The notes beneath the pieces were generated by a model. That model saw nothing but the letters and a program-made list of their open reading frames with translations. It had not been told where the DNA came from and did not search any database. Below, piece after piece: positions 52,688 to 60,615 of a DNA stretch of 64,000 nucleotides. The position numbers and the translations under genes were made by a program. Every line of letters starts with the position of its first letter. The stretch's first letter is position 1. Source of the DNA: Chryseobacterium sp. 52 (GTDB lineage Bacteria > Bacteroidota > Bacteroidia > Flavobacteriales > Weeksellaceae); NCBI RefSeq assembly GCF_002754245.1, contig NZ_PEEX01000001.1, forward strand, positions 5,002,001 to 5,066,000. The letters are read 5' to 3'.

Positions 52688-53365
52688 ATGAACACCAGAA
52701 GATTGTACGGGCAATTTATAAAATTTACTAACGACTCCATCTTGGAATATAATTCACTTGTTGAAAATAATATTAAAGATGCAATATCAAAAATTGAATC
52801 TGATTATGAGGAATTCACTAAGAATAATCCAGGAATAGATGACGTTAAAGATGATGATTATGCGGATTACTATTCTAACGTTGTTGATGAATTAGCTTAC
52901 AAAAGTCAAAAATTAAGTGGTGATATTTTACAGTATCATCGTAAAGGTATTTTAATTCAATTTTATTCAGTTCTCGAGAAAGAACTACACAAAATTTCAC
53001 AAATCATTGGCGAAGACAGCCCTTTTAAAATGACAGAATTAAAAGGCAATTCAGCGTTTGACCAATTTAAAATCTATATAAAAAAAATTGAACCGTCTTT
53101 ACATACAGTTATTCAAAATGATTTAACTTATTTTGATAAGATCAAAGCTGTTCGAAATATTATAACTCATAACGATTCAGTTTTGAGAAAAGATCATCCG
53201 AATTATAATAAAATTAATGATTTTAGTAGAGATCGATACAAAATGAATTCATTGGGAAATGATGTTTTGGGAACGGAAATTTTTCGCATCGAACTTGATA
53301 ATCCAGATTTTTTAAAGGAGATTTTTACCAAGTTTGAAGAATTTACAGATAAAGTTTATCAATAA
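52688..53365 (+). CDS. HEPN-like protein with an RX4H motif
   Basis: 225 residues, mostly helical, with R156-NIIT-H161 (VRNIITHND), the RX4-6H motif of HEPN ribonucleases, after LIQFYSVLEKELHKISQI, a typical HEPN helix. Proteins of this shape are common in defence islands and toxin-antitoxin pairs and cut RNA when active. No partner antitoxin (MNT or similar) is adjacent. The family assignment rests on the motif and helical pattern only. It reads toward the right edge of the island, away from the defence operon. Confidence 0.6.
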   Translation: MNTRRLYGQFIKFTNDSILEYNSLVENNIKDAISKIESDYEEFTKNNPGIDDVKDDDYADYYSNVVDELAYKSQKLSGDILQYHRKGILIQFYSVLEKELHKISQIIGEDSPFKMTELKGNSAFDQFKIYIKKIEPSLHTVIQNDLTYFDKIKAVRNIITHNDSVLRKDHPNYNKINDFSRDRYKMNSLGNDVLGTEIFRIELDNPDFLKEIFTKFEEFTDKVYQ

Positions 53366-53432
53366 ATTTTAAACATTGAAGACAAATATAAATTAGTGTT
53401 ACTATAGTATTAGCTCACATCTAGATTGAAAG

Positions 53433-53452
53433 TGGTAGCAATAGTGGTAGCA
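53433..53452 (+). repeat. Paired TGGTAGCA repeat, right edge of the island
   Basis: TGGTAGCA-ATAG-TGGTAGCA, the same orientation and spacing as at 40586-40605. Confidence 0.6.
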
Positions 53453-53486
53453 GTAATTAAAACACAAGCACAAACACCGATGGATA

Positions 53487-53548
53487 GGGAGGAGTTGTAT
53501 ATCCTCCAACCCCACTAAAGCAAAAGGCAAAAAACCTTTAGACAATTA
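53487..53548 (+). other. Degenerate right attachment region
   Basis: GGGAGGAGTTGTATATCCTCC then AACCCCAC resembles the T arm and acceptor end of tmRNA (GAGGGTTCGAATCCCTCC, AACTCCAC), and AAAGG ... AACCTTTAGACAATTAAAAAC that follows resembles AAAGG ... AACCTTTTGACAACTAAAAAC after ssrA. It looks like the other copy of the insertion target after long divergence. The first GGAGG ... CCTCC still pairs. Confidence 0.5.
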
Positions 53549-53583
53549 AAAACACTCTATTTCAAAGGAATAGAGTGTTTTTT
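53549..53583. terminator. Terminator at the right edge of the island
   Basis: AACACTCTAT / ATAGAGTGTT, a 10-bp stem followed by seven Ts, in the same position relative to the att region as the ssrA terminator. It is likely the original ssrA terminator or its relative, and also serves the AraC gene on the other strand. Confidence 0.8.
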
Positions 53584-53596
53584 TATTTATTCAAAA

Positions 53597-54391
53597 TTAT
53601 ATTGAAAGCCTGCTCGGCGGCAACCCATACTGCTTTTTAAATGCAAATGAGAAATGAGAGAGATCTTCGAAACCAAGATCCAGATAGATATCCGTTGCCT
53701 TTTTTCCTTTTTCCAATAGATAATGAGCTTCCTGCAGCCTCTTTTCAAGCAGCCATTTTCTTGGGGCGGTATCAAATATTTTTTCAAAATCCCGTTTAAA
53801 GGTAGCCAGACTTCTACCCGTCAGATAAGCAAAACGGTCCAGTTTTACATTAAAATGATAATTCTTCAGCATAAAACCTTCGAGATCTATTTTATACGGA
53901 TCTGAAATATCATACAGAATATTCTTTAATGACTGATCATGTCCAAATAAAAGAATTAAGGCTTCTTTTTGTTTTAATAAGGCCAGTTCGGGAGATTTAT
54001 TTTCCAGCAAATCCTGGTATTGCAGTAAAGATTCCATGAAATATTTCAGATGTTTTACTTCCGACACCTCAATAAAAGCTGGGGTCTTTAGTCTTTCCGG
54101 GAGGACAAAATTTTCTTCTGCACTCATTTCTTTCAGCATTGCATCATCAAACCTGATGGATAAAGACTTAAACTCCGATTCCTCACCCGGTTTTTTCAAA
54201 AACTTTAATAACTGATTTTTCCTGACAAGATAAATATCCCCACTGCGGAACATTTGCCGGTGAACACCATCATTAAGCTCCATTTCTCCTGAAATCACCA
54301 TCGATAAAGCATTATAGGAAACAAACTGCTCGCCTTCGCGAAAAACCGTAAAGTAGCAGGAATAATTAATGTAATCAATATTTTCAGACAT
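53597..54391 (-). CDS. AraC-family transcriptional regulator
   Basis: 264 residues. The C-terminal 95 residues carry two helix-turn-helix units: FAYLTGRSLATFKRDFEKIF and ATDIYLDLGFEDLSHFSFAF, with the family end KKQYGLPPSRL. The N-terminus is a cupin-like sensing domain (FTVFREGEQFVSYNALSMVI). It lies 71 nt downstream of the aldehyde dehydrogenase on the same strand, so it is likely its regulator. The ligand is unknown. Confidence 0.88.
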   Translation of the reverse strand: MSENIDYINYSCYFTVFREGEQFVSYNALSMVISGEMELNDGVHRQMFRSGDIYLVRKNQLLKFLKKPGEESEFKSLSIRFDDAMLKEMSAEENFVLPERLKTPAFIEVSEVKHLKYFMESLLQYQDLLENKSPELALLKQKEALILLFGHDQSLKNILYDISDPYKIDLEGFMLKNYHFNVKLDRFAYLTGRSLATFKRDFEKIFDTAPRKWLLEKRLQEAHYLLEKGKKATDIYLDLGFEDLSHFSFAFKKQYGLPPSRLSI

Positions 54392-54462
54392 TTTCTTGAT
54401 ATTAAAGCCAAGTCAAAAAAAGCTTTGAATTGACTGTTCAATATAATATTTTTAATGGTTAT

Positions 54463-55878
54463 TTAAACCAAAATTGATTTCGGTTCCAAATATTCTTCAA
54501 GACCAAAAGCTCCGAATTCCCTACCAATCCCGGACTGTTTGAATCCCCCGAACGGTGCTAACGGATCATGCTTAAAACCATTAACACAAACTCTTCCTGC
54601 TTCTATTTGAGAAGCTACTCTGAAGGCACGACTTTCATCAGAAGAAGTTACGTAAGCAGCTAATCCATAAGGAGTATCATTCGCTATAGAAATTGCTTCT
54701 TCTTCATTTTCGTAAGAGATAATGGAAAGTACAGGTCCAAAAATTTCTTCCTGTGCAATGCGCATATCGTTTCGGACATTGGTAAAAATAGTAGCTTTCA
54801 CAAAGTTTCCACTTTCAAGGCCTTCCGGTTTTCCAGATCCGCCGACTAATAAATCAGCTCCCTCTTCCAAACCTAGTTTAATATAGCTTTGCACCCTTTC
54901 ATACTGTTTTTCAGAGACCATGGGACCTACATTTGTATTTTCACTGGCTGGATTCCCTACAACAACCTGAAGAGCTGTTTCCCGTGCAATTCTATTCACC
55001 TCTTCTAATTTTGACTGAGGTACCAATAAGCGGGTTGGAGCAATACAAGCCTGTCCACTATTCATATAAGCCCCAAAAACAGCCTGAGGAATGGCCTGAT
55101 TAAAATCTGCATCATCCAGAATAATATTAGGTGATTTTCCGCCAAGCTCTAATGTCACTCTTTTCATGCTATCTACAGCTCCTTTAGCAATCATTTTACC
55201 GGTATGGGTAGAACCCGTAAAAGATATTTTAGCAATATCAGGGTGGTTTACAATTTCATTCCCGACTACACTTCCCAGTCCGTTTACTACATTAAAAACA
55301 CCTTCCGGAAGTCCCGCTTCATGAAAGCATTCTATAATAAGCTGGGTTTGAAGCGCACTCATTTCGCTGGGCTTCACGACTACCGTACAACCTGCCGCAA
55401 CAGCCGTTGCCAATTTATTGCATATAAAACTGTTGCTGGAATTCCAGGGAGTAATGATTCCCACAACCCCTACAGGAATCATCTGCACAAGGGTATTTCC
55501 AGCTTTTCTCTCGAATTCAAAAGAACGCAATGTTTCTATCATATGCTCAAAAGAACCTACCATATTTTGAAATGCCACGGTACAGAACTGTCGCGTTCCT
55601 CCATATTCCATAATCATTGTTTCAATAAGTTCATCCCCGCGTTTTTCTACCGCCTTTTTTAAATTTTCAAGAATTGTAATTCGCTCTTCGACTTTCGTTT
55701 TCGAGAATGTTTTAAAAGCTTCTTTTGCTGCTGCTATTGCTTTTTTAGTATCTGTTTCATTCCCTAAAACTACTTCTCCAATTTTTTCATGATTGGAGGG
55801 GTTAATAAGATCAAACACTTCAACACCTTGTAATTCGGTGAATTTTCCGTTGATATAAGCATTGTCTATACGTTTCAT
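54463..55878 (-). CDS. NAD(P)-dependent aldehyde dehydrogenase
   Basis: 471 residues, full length. The catalytic base is in TLELGGKSPN (about Glu244), the nucleophile in NSGQACIAPTRL (about Cys277), and the cofactor site in FTGSTHTGKMI. It oxidises aldehydes to acids; the substrate cannot be told. It is upstream of an AraC regulator, with an inverted repeat just before its start. Confidence 0.9.
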   Translation of the reverse strand: MKRIDNAYINGKFTELQGVEVFDLINPSNHEKIGEVVLGNETDTKKAIAAAKEAFKTFSKTKVEERITILENLKKAVEKRGDELIETMIMEYGGTRQFCTVAFQNMVGSFEHMIETLRSFEFERKAGNTLVQMIPVGVVGIITPWNSSNSFICNKLATAVAAGCTVVVKPSEMSALQTQLIIECFHEAGLPEGVFNVVNGLGSVVGNEIVNHPDIAKISFTGSTHTGKMIAKGAVDSMKRVTLELGGKSPNIILDDADFNQAIPQAVFGAYMNSGQACIAPTRLLVPQSKLEEVNRIARETALQVVVGNPASENTNVGPMVSEKQYERVQSYIKLGLEEGADLLVGGSGKPEGLESGNFVKATIFTNVRNDMRIAQEEIFGPVLSIISYENEEEAISIANDTPYGLAAYVTSSDESRAFRVASQIEAGRVCVNGFKHDPLAPFGGFKQSGIGREFGAFGLEEYLEPKSILV

Positions 55879-55901
55879 ATTTTTTTATTTTAATTGATTA
55901 G

Positions 55902-55938
55902 GACAAAGTTCTTACAATTCCAAAGGAACAACTTTGTC
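55902..55938. promoter_or_regulatory. Inverted repeat upstream of the aldehyde dehydrogenase
   Basis: GACAAAGTT (55902-55910) and AACTTTGTC (55930-55938), a perfect 9-bp inverted repeat with a 19-nt centre, 24 nt upstream of the ATG at 55878. It covers the likely promoter region (a weak -7 GAACTTTG on the minus strand). The rest of the 440-nt gap to acpP is AT-rich; I see only the acpP promoter in it. Confidence 0.45.
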
Positions 55939-56283
55939 ACACAGCTCAATTAAACTTTGCTAAAAAGCTCAGAAGACAAATTAAACCCAATTATATATAG
56001 TGTTGAAAACTTAAAACGATCAGCTGACATCCGGCATGGTTGAAATAAAACCCGCTTAATTAGGGCCGGTTTATCCATAATTTGAATTAAAATACCCCCA
56101 ATCCAACATCCGTTGTGAAACATTTCCATCCCATCCGGTCATAGAATAATAATTATTTTTACTTATGATTCGCATAGTAAACATAAATACCTGAAAACGA
56201 AAACACTAAAACGCCTCACTATAAAATAAGTATAGTCTACCCACAAAAAAGACTAAAAAAATGTTTTATCGTGAAGAATTTTA

Positions 56284-56291
56284 TATATTTG
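56284..56291 (+). promoter_or_regulatory. -7 element of the acpP promoter
   Basis: TATATTTG followed by CACC, 31 nt upstream of the acpP ATG. The -33 region is TGTTTTAT, with no exact TTG. Confidence 0.65.
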
Positions 56292-56322
56292 CACCATCTA
56301 ACAATTAAAAAAATAATTTACT

Positions 56323-56562
56323 ATGTCAGACATTGCATCAAGAGTAAAAGCTATCATCGCTGATAAGCTTGACGTTGAAGAAACAGAAGTAACTCCTGAA
56401 GCTAGCTTCACTAACGATTTAGGAGCTGACTCATTGGATACAGTTGAGCTAATCATGGAATTTGAAAAAGAATTCAATATTCAAATCCCTGATGATCAGG
56501 CTGAAAAAATTACTACTGTAGGACACGCTATCGCGTATATCGAAGAAGTAGTAAATAAATAA
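56323..56562 (+). CDS. acpP: Acyl carrier protein
   Basis: 79 residues. The phosphopantetheine site is in [15 protein letters not shown] (Ser near 37). Carries the growing chain in fatty-acid synthesis. It is the first gene of the acpP-fabF-rnc-pyk operon, 33 nt before fabF. Confidence 0.97.
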   Translation: MSDIASRVKAIIADKLDVEETEVTPEASFTNDLGADSLDTVELIMEFEKEFNIQIPDDQAEKITTVGHAIAYIEEVVNK

Positions 56563-56595
56563 TATTCTTCAACAAAAAGAAAATTTTAAAAGTTT

Positions 56596-57840
56596 ATGGA
56601 ATTAAAAAGAGTAGTTGTAACCGGTTTTGGCGCAATAACACCGATTGGAAATAATGCAAAAGAATACTGGGAAAATCTTCTTAAAGGTGAGAGCGGTGCT
56701 GCTCCGATTACTCTTTTTGATGCCAAAAACTTTAAAACCAAGTTTGCCTGCGAGGTAAAAGGTTTCGATCCATTGCAACATTTCGATAAGAAAGAAGCAA
56801 AAAAGATGGACAGAAATACTCAGCTGGGAATGGTGGCTGCCAGAGAAGCAGTGGCACACTCCAGAATTATCGAAGACAATGTAGACAAAAACAGAGTTGG
56901 GGTAATATGGGGTTCAGGGATCGGAGGTTTAGAGACTTTCGAAACTGAGGTTCTGGGATGGGCTAATACGGAAATTCCGAGATTCAACCCATTCTTTATT
57001 CCTAAAATGATCGCGGATATCACTCCTGGACATATCTCTATTGAGTATGGCTTTCACGGGCCGAATTATACTACGGTATCTGCCTGTGCATCTTCAGCTA
57101 ATGCTCTAATTGATTCCAAAATGATTATCCAGCTTGGAAAAGCAGACGTTATTGTATGCGGAGGCTCTGAAGCAGCCGTTACAGCAAGTGGTGTCGGTGG
57201 ATTTAATGCGATGATGGCACTTTCTACAAGAAATGATGATCCTACCACAGCTTCAAGACCGTTCGACAAAGACAGAGACGGTTTTGTACTAGGCGAAGGG
57301 GCAGGATGTATTATCCTTGAAGAATATGAGCACGCGGTAAAACGTGGTGCAACAATTTATGCAGAATTACAAGGTGGCGGTATGAGTGCAGATGCACACC
57401 ATATGACTGCACCACATCCTGAAGGCTTAGGCGCTTATCTGGTAATGAAAAACTGTCTGGAAGATGCAGGCTTAACTGCTGATGAAGTAGACCATATCAA
57501 CATGCATGGTACCTCTACTCCATTAGGAGACATTGCAGAATCCAACGCAATTTCGAAATTATTAGGCGAGCACGCTTTTGACATTCAGATTAATTCTACA
57601 AAATCAATGACCGGCCATCTTTTAGGTGCTGCAGGGGTTATTGAAGCTATCGCTGCATTGGGAACAATTATTCATGGTATCGTTCCACCTACCATCAACC
57701 ATTTTACTGATGATGAAAATATTGACAGCAGATTGAATTTCACATTCAATACAGCCGTTAAGAAAGATGTAAAAGTAGCCATGAGCAATACTTTTGGATT
57801 TGGCGGGCACAACGCTTGCGTTCTATTTAAGAAAATCTAA
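56596..57840 (+). CDS. fabF: Beta-ketoacyl-ACP synthase II
   Basis: 414 residues. The Cys-His-His triad is present: VSACASSANALIDS (Cys near 163), HMHGTSTPLGD and NSTKSMTGHLLGAAG. It elongates acyl-ACP by condensing with malonyl-ACP. It ends GFGGHNACVLFKKI and precedes rnc by 9 nt. Confidence 0.97.
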   Translation: MELKRVVVTGFGAITPIGNNAKEYWENLLKGESGAAPITLFDAKNFKTKFACEVKGFDPLQHFDKKEAKKMDRNTQLGMVAAREAVAHSRIIEDNVDKNRVGVIWGSGIGGLETFETEVLGWANTEIPRFNPFFIPKMIADITPGHISIEYGFHGPNYTTVSACASSANALIDSKMIIQLGKADVIVCGGSEAAVTASGVGGFNAMMALSTRNDDPTTASRPFDKDRDGFVLGEGAGCIILEEYEHAVKRGATIYAELQGGGMSADAHHMTAPHPEGLGAYLVMKNCLEDAGLTADEVDHINMHGTSTPLGDIAESNAISKLLGEHAFDIQINSTKSMTGHLLGAAGVIEAIAALGTIIHGIVPPTINHFTDDENIDSRLNFTFNTAVKKDVKVAMSNTFGFGGHNACVLFKKI

Positions 57841-57849
57841 ATTCAATGA

Positions 57850-58611
57850 ATGGAGTTACAGAAATACTTTTCTAAATTCCTTCTCAGACAAAGAAAAAGA
57901 AAATTAACGGAGAGAGACTATTTCCTTAGTACCGAACTGAAAAAAATGTTGGGTGCAGAGGTTCAGAATGTTGCTCTTTACCGGGAAGCTTTTTCTTTAA
58001 AAAGTTCTTCTAAAAATCAAGACAGTAATTACGAAAGACTTGAATTTTTGGGAGATTCTGTTTTGGGTACAATTATTTCCTGTCATCTGTTCCAGACCTA
58101 TCCTAAGGCCAACGAAGGATATCTGACCCAGATGAAATCTAAAATTGTTAATAGGAAGAATCTTAATAAATTAGGTGATGACCTGAAGCTTATCGATCTT
58201 TTGCAGAAGCAGGGATCCGCAGCATTGGGCGAAAACATTTCCGGAAATTTATTTGAGGCACTCATCGGTGCTGTTTATCTGGACTTCCAGTATGATACCT
58301 GCAAAAGGATCATTTTGGAAAGATTGCTGACGCCTACCGAAATTAACAAACTTGAGAATAAAATAGTAAGTTACAAAGGTCTTCTGCTCGAATGGAGCCA
58401 GAAGAAAAAAGTAAATATAAAATACGAGACCTGTGAAGAAATTCAGGTCAACAAATCTGTGGTGTTCAGGTGCCATGTCTGGCTGGGAGAAGAAAAAATC
58501 GCGAATGCGACGGAAACTTCCAAAAAGAAGGCAGAAGAAAAGGCTGCACAGAGAGCATTTTATATTTTAAACAAAAAAGAAAACATACTTGGAAATTCAA
58601 AAGCTTTATGA
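57850..58611 (+). CDS. rnc: Ribonuclease III
   Basis: 253 residues. The catalytic signature is YERLEFLGDSVLG (residues about 58-70), with FEALIGAVYLD as the second acidic site; a double-stranded RNA-binding domain follows (about 175-243, ATETSKKKAEEKAAQRAF). It cleaves double-stranded RNA, for example rRNA precursors. Its stop lies 22 nt into the next gene. Confidence 0.95.
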   Translation: MELQKYFSKFLLRQRKRKLTERDYFLSTELKKMLGAEVQNVALYREAFSLKSSSKNQDSNYERLEFLGDSVLGTIISCHLFQTYPKANEGYLTQMKSKIVNRKNLNKLGDDLKLIDLLQKQGSAALGENISGNLFEALIGAVYLDFQYDTCKRIILERLLTPTEINKLENKIVSYKGLLLEWSQKKKVNIKYETCEEIQVNKSVVFRCHVWLGEEKIANATETSKKKAEEKAAQRAFYILNKKENILGNSKAL

Positions 58612-59062
58612 TTTAGACGATATAGAATTTGAAGATATTGCCATAGGATTGGTAAGATTAGCAAAAGATATACCTGCTCATGAGTTTTTCTACAGAATAA
58701 ATCAAATTAACGGCCTCTCCTTTTCCAGAAAAAAAGACGTGATTATTCACGGGGCTTACTACGACTATTATTTTCCAAGATTTGAGGCTTATCATAAGTT
58801 TACAAAAACATGTTTTACATTCATTTCAAACCGGTCTTCGGAAAGTAAGCAAAAAAAACTGCAGACTGAGCTCTTTACAGAAGAAGAAAACATTAAGTTT
58901 TTATTAAATAATCAGGTAGATGTAGAATATATTCTGCATACTTCGGAACAAATTCCTGATTTTTCCGTAATTTTGCTCCCGGAAAATCTTGTGTTTCCGA
59001 TACAAGATTATACACTGAGTTCTGAAGAGGAACTATATCAAATTATCCAGTATTATGAATAA
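58589..59062 (+). CDS. IPExxxVDY-type protein between rnc and pyk
   Basis: 157 residues, starting at a TTG at 58589 (MEIQKLYDLDDIEFEDIAIG); no in-frame ATG fits the conserved N-terminus. It matches the flavobacterial family usually found between rnc and pyk (IPDFSVILLPENLVFPIQDY near the end). The function is unknown. It overlaps rnc by 23 nt and pyk by 8 nt, so its translation is coupled to both. Confidence 0.75.
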   Translation: MEIQKLYDLDDIEFEDIAIGLVRLAKDIPAHEFFYRINQINGLSFSRKKDVIIHGAYYDYYFPRFEAYHKFTKTCFTFISNRSSESKQKKLQTELFTEEENIKFLLNNQVDVEYILHTSEQIPDFSVILLPENLVFPIQDYTLSSEEELYQIIQYYE

Positions 59063-60500
59063 GTATTTAAAGAAGACAAAAATTATTGCAACACTAGGAC
59101 CTGCTTCGTCATCGAAGGAGGTAATGTTAGACCTAATGAAAGCGGGTGTTGACATTTTTAGGATAAATTTTTCACATGCAGACTACGACTTAGTTCGAAA
59201 TAATATTGAAATTATCAGAGAGCTTAATAAGGAATACGGCTATTCTATAGGAATCTTAGGAGACCTTCAGGGCCCAAAACTGAGAGTAGGCGTTGTAAAA
59301 GAAGGTTCTTACCTGAACCCCGGAGATATCCTTACATTTACCAATGAGAAAATAGAAGGTGATTCTACTAAGGTTTACATGACTTACCAACAGTTTCCAC
59401 AGGATGTAAAAGTTGGGGAAAGAATCCTTATTGATGACGGAAAATTAATGCTAGAGGTTATTGAAACCAACCTAATAGATACGGTAAAAGCAAAAACCAT
59501 TCAAGGGGGACCATTAAGTTCTAAAAAAGGAGTTAATCTACCTAATACCAACGTTTCTTTACCAGCTCTGACGGAAAAAGATATTCAGGATGCTAATTTC
59601 ATGCTTGACATGGAAGTAGACTGGATTGCATTGTCATTCGTTCGTCACGCTCAGGATATCATTGACTTAAAAGAGCTGATCAAAAAGCATCCAAACGGTA
59701 AATTCAAAACACCGATTATTGCTAAAATTGAAAAGCCGGAAGGTGTTAAAAATATTGACGAAATTTTATTGGAATGTGACGGATTGATGGTTGCCCGTGG
59801 TGATCTTGGTGTGGAAGTTCCAATGGAAGAAGTTCCTGCTATCCAGAAAAATCTGGTAGAAAAAGCAAGGTTCTATTCAAAGCCGGTCATTATTGCTACG
59901 CAGATGATGGAAACGATGATCAACAGCCTTACGCCAACAAGAGCGGAGGTAAATGACGTTGCCAACTCTGTATTGGACGGTGCGGATGCAGTAATGCTTT
60001 CAGGTGAAACCTCAGTAGGAAGATATCCGGTTCAGGTTGTTGAAAACATGGCGAAAATTGTGCAGAATATTGAAAAGACCAATTTTTATCAGCATAAAAA
60101 TGAGCCAATTGAGAAAGATTACAACTGTATAGACGAAAGATTCATTACGAATAGAGTTTGTCTTGCAGCAGTAAGAATTGCAAAAACAACCAATGTTACT
60201 GCCATCGTTACCTTAACCCACTCAGGATATACAGCATTCCAGCTTGCTGCTCACAGACCGAATTCACACATCATCGTATACAGTGGAAACCGAAGAGTAA
60301 TCACTATGCTGAACCTTCTTTGGGGAGTTCATGCTTATTACTATGACATGAAAAAACCAACGGATGAGACTATTATTCAGGTTAATATGTTAACACACAA
60401 CCACGGATATATTGAAAGTGGAGATTTTGTAATCAACATCAATGCGACTCCATCTTATGAAGGTGGTAAAACGAATACATTAAGACTGACAACAGTTTAA
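59055..60500 (+). CDS. pyk: Pyruvate kinase
   Basis: 481 residues. Active-site blocks are GPASSSKEVMLDLMKAGVD (start), NFSHADY, GDLQGPKLRVG, the IAKIEKPEG lysine site, VARGDLGVE and ATQMMETMI. It makes pyruvate and ATP from phosphoenolpyruvate. The last gene of the acpP operon, followed by a terminator. Confidence 0.97.
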   Translation: MNKYLKKTKIIATLGPASSSKEVMLDLMKAGVDIFRINFSHADYDLVRNNIEIIRELNKEYGYSIGILGDLQGPKLRVGVVKEGSYLNPGDILTFTNEKIEGDSTKVYMTYQQFPQDVKVGERILIDDGKLMLEVIETNLIDTVKAKTIQGGPLSSKKGVNLPNTNVSLPALTEKDIQDANFMLDMEVDWIALSFVRHAQDIIDLKELIKKHPNGKFKTPIIAKIEKPEGVKNIDEILLECDGLMVARGDLGVEVPMEEVPAIQKNLVEKARFYSKPVIIATQMMETMINSLTPTRAEVNDVANSVLDGADAVMLSGETSVGRYPVQVVENMAKIVQNIEKTNFYQHKNEPIEKDYNCIDERFITNRVCLAAVRIAKTTNVTAIVTLTHSGYTAFQLAAHRPNSHIIVYSGNRRVITMLNLLWGVHAYYYDMKKPTDETIIQVNMLTHNHGYIESGDFVININATPSYEGGKTNTLRLTTV

Positions 60501-60523
60501 AAGCCAAAGGCTTTACTTACCAT

Positions 60524-60561
60524 AAAAAACTCCCGGGAATATCTATTTCCGGGAGTTTTTA
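60524..60561. terminator. Terminator after pyk
   Basis: ACTCCCGGGAAT pairs with ATTTCCGGGAGT (one G-T pair), 12 bp with A5 and T5 on the sides. It lies between convergent genes and probably works both ways. Confidence 0.9.
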
Positions 60562-60615
60562 TATTGAATAACTATAAGTTTACATTAATACATCATACAT
60601 TTTACAGGGTATAAA

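Larger units (their letters stand above)
40476..53520. mobile_element. Genomic island inserted at ssrA, integrase lost
   Basis: About 13 kb between the tmRNA 3' end and a degraded copy of it. Contents: a six-gene defence operon, a truncated IS3 element, a broken HNH-like gene and a HEPN-like gene, all with lower GC than the flanking housekeeping genes by eye. Both edges carry TGGTAGCA-N4-TGGTAGCA (40586-40605 and 53433-53452). No integrase, excisionase, replication or transfer gene is visible, so it is probably a remnant that can no longer move by itself. Confidence 0.65.

Noticed and set aside
40476..53520. CRISPR array or prophage in the island
   Set aside because: No regularly spaced repeats, cas genes, capsid, tail or lysis genes are visible.
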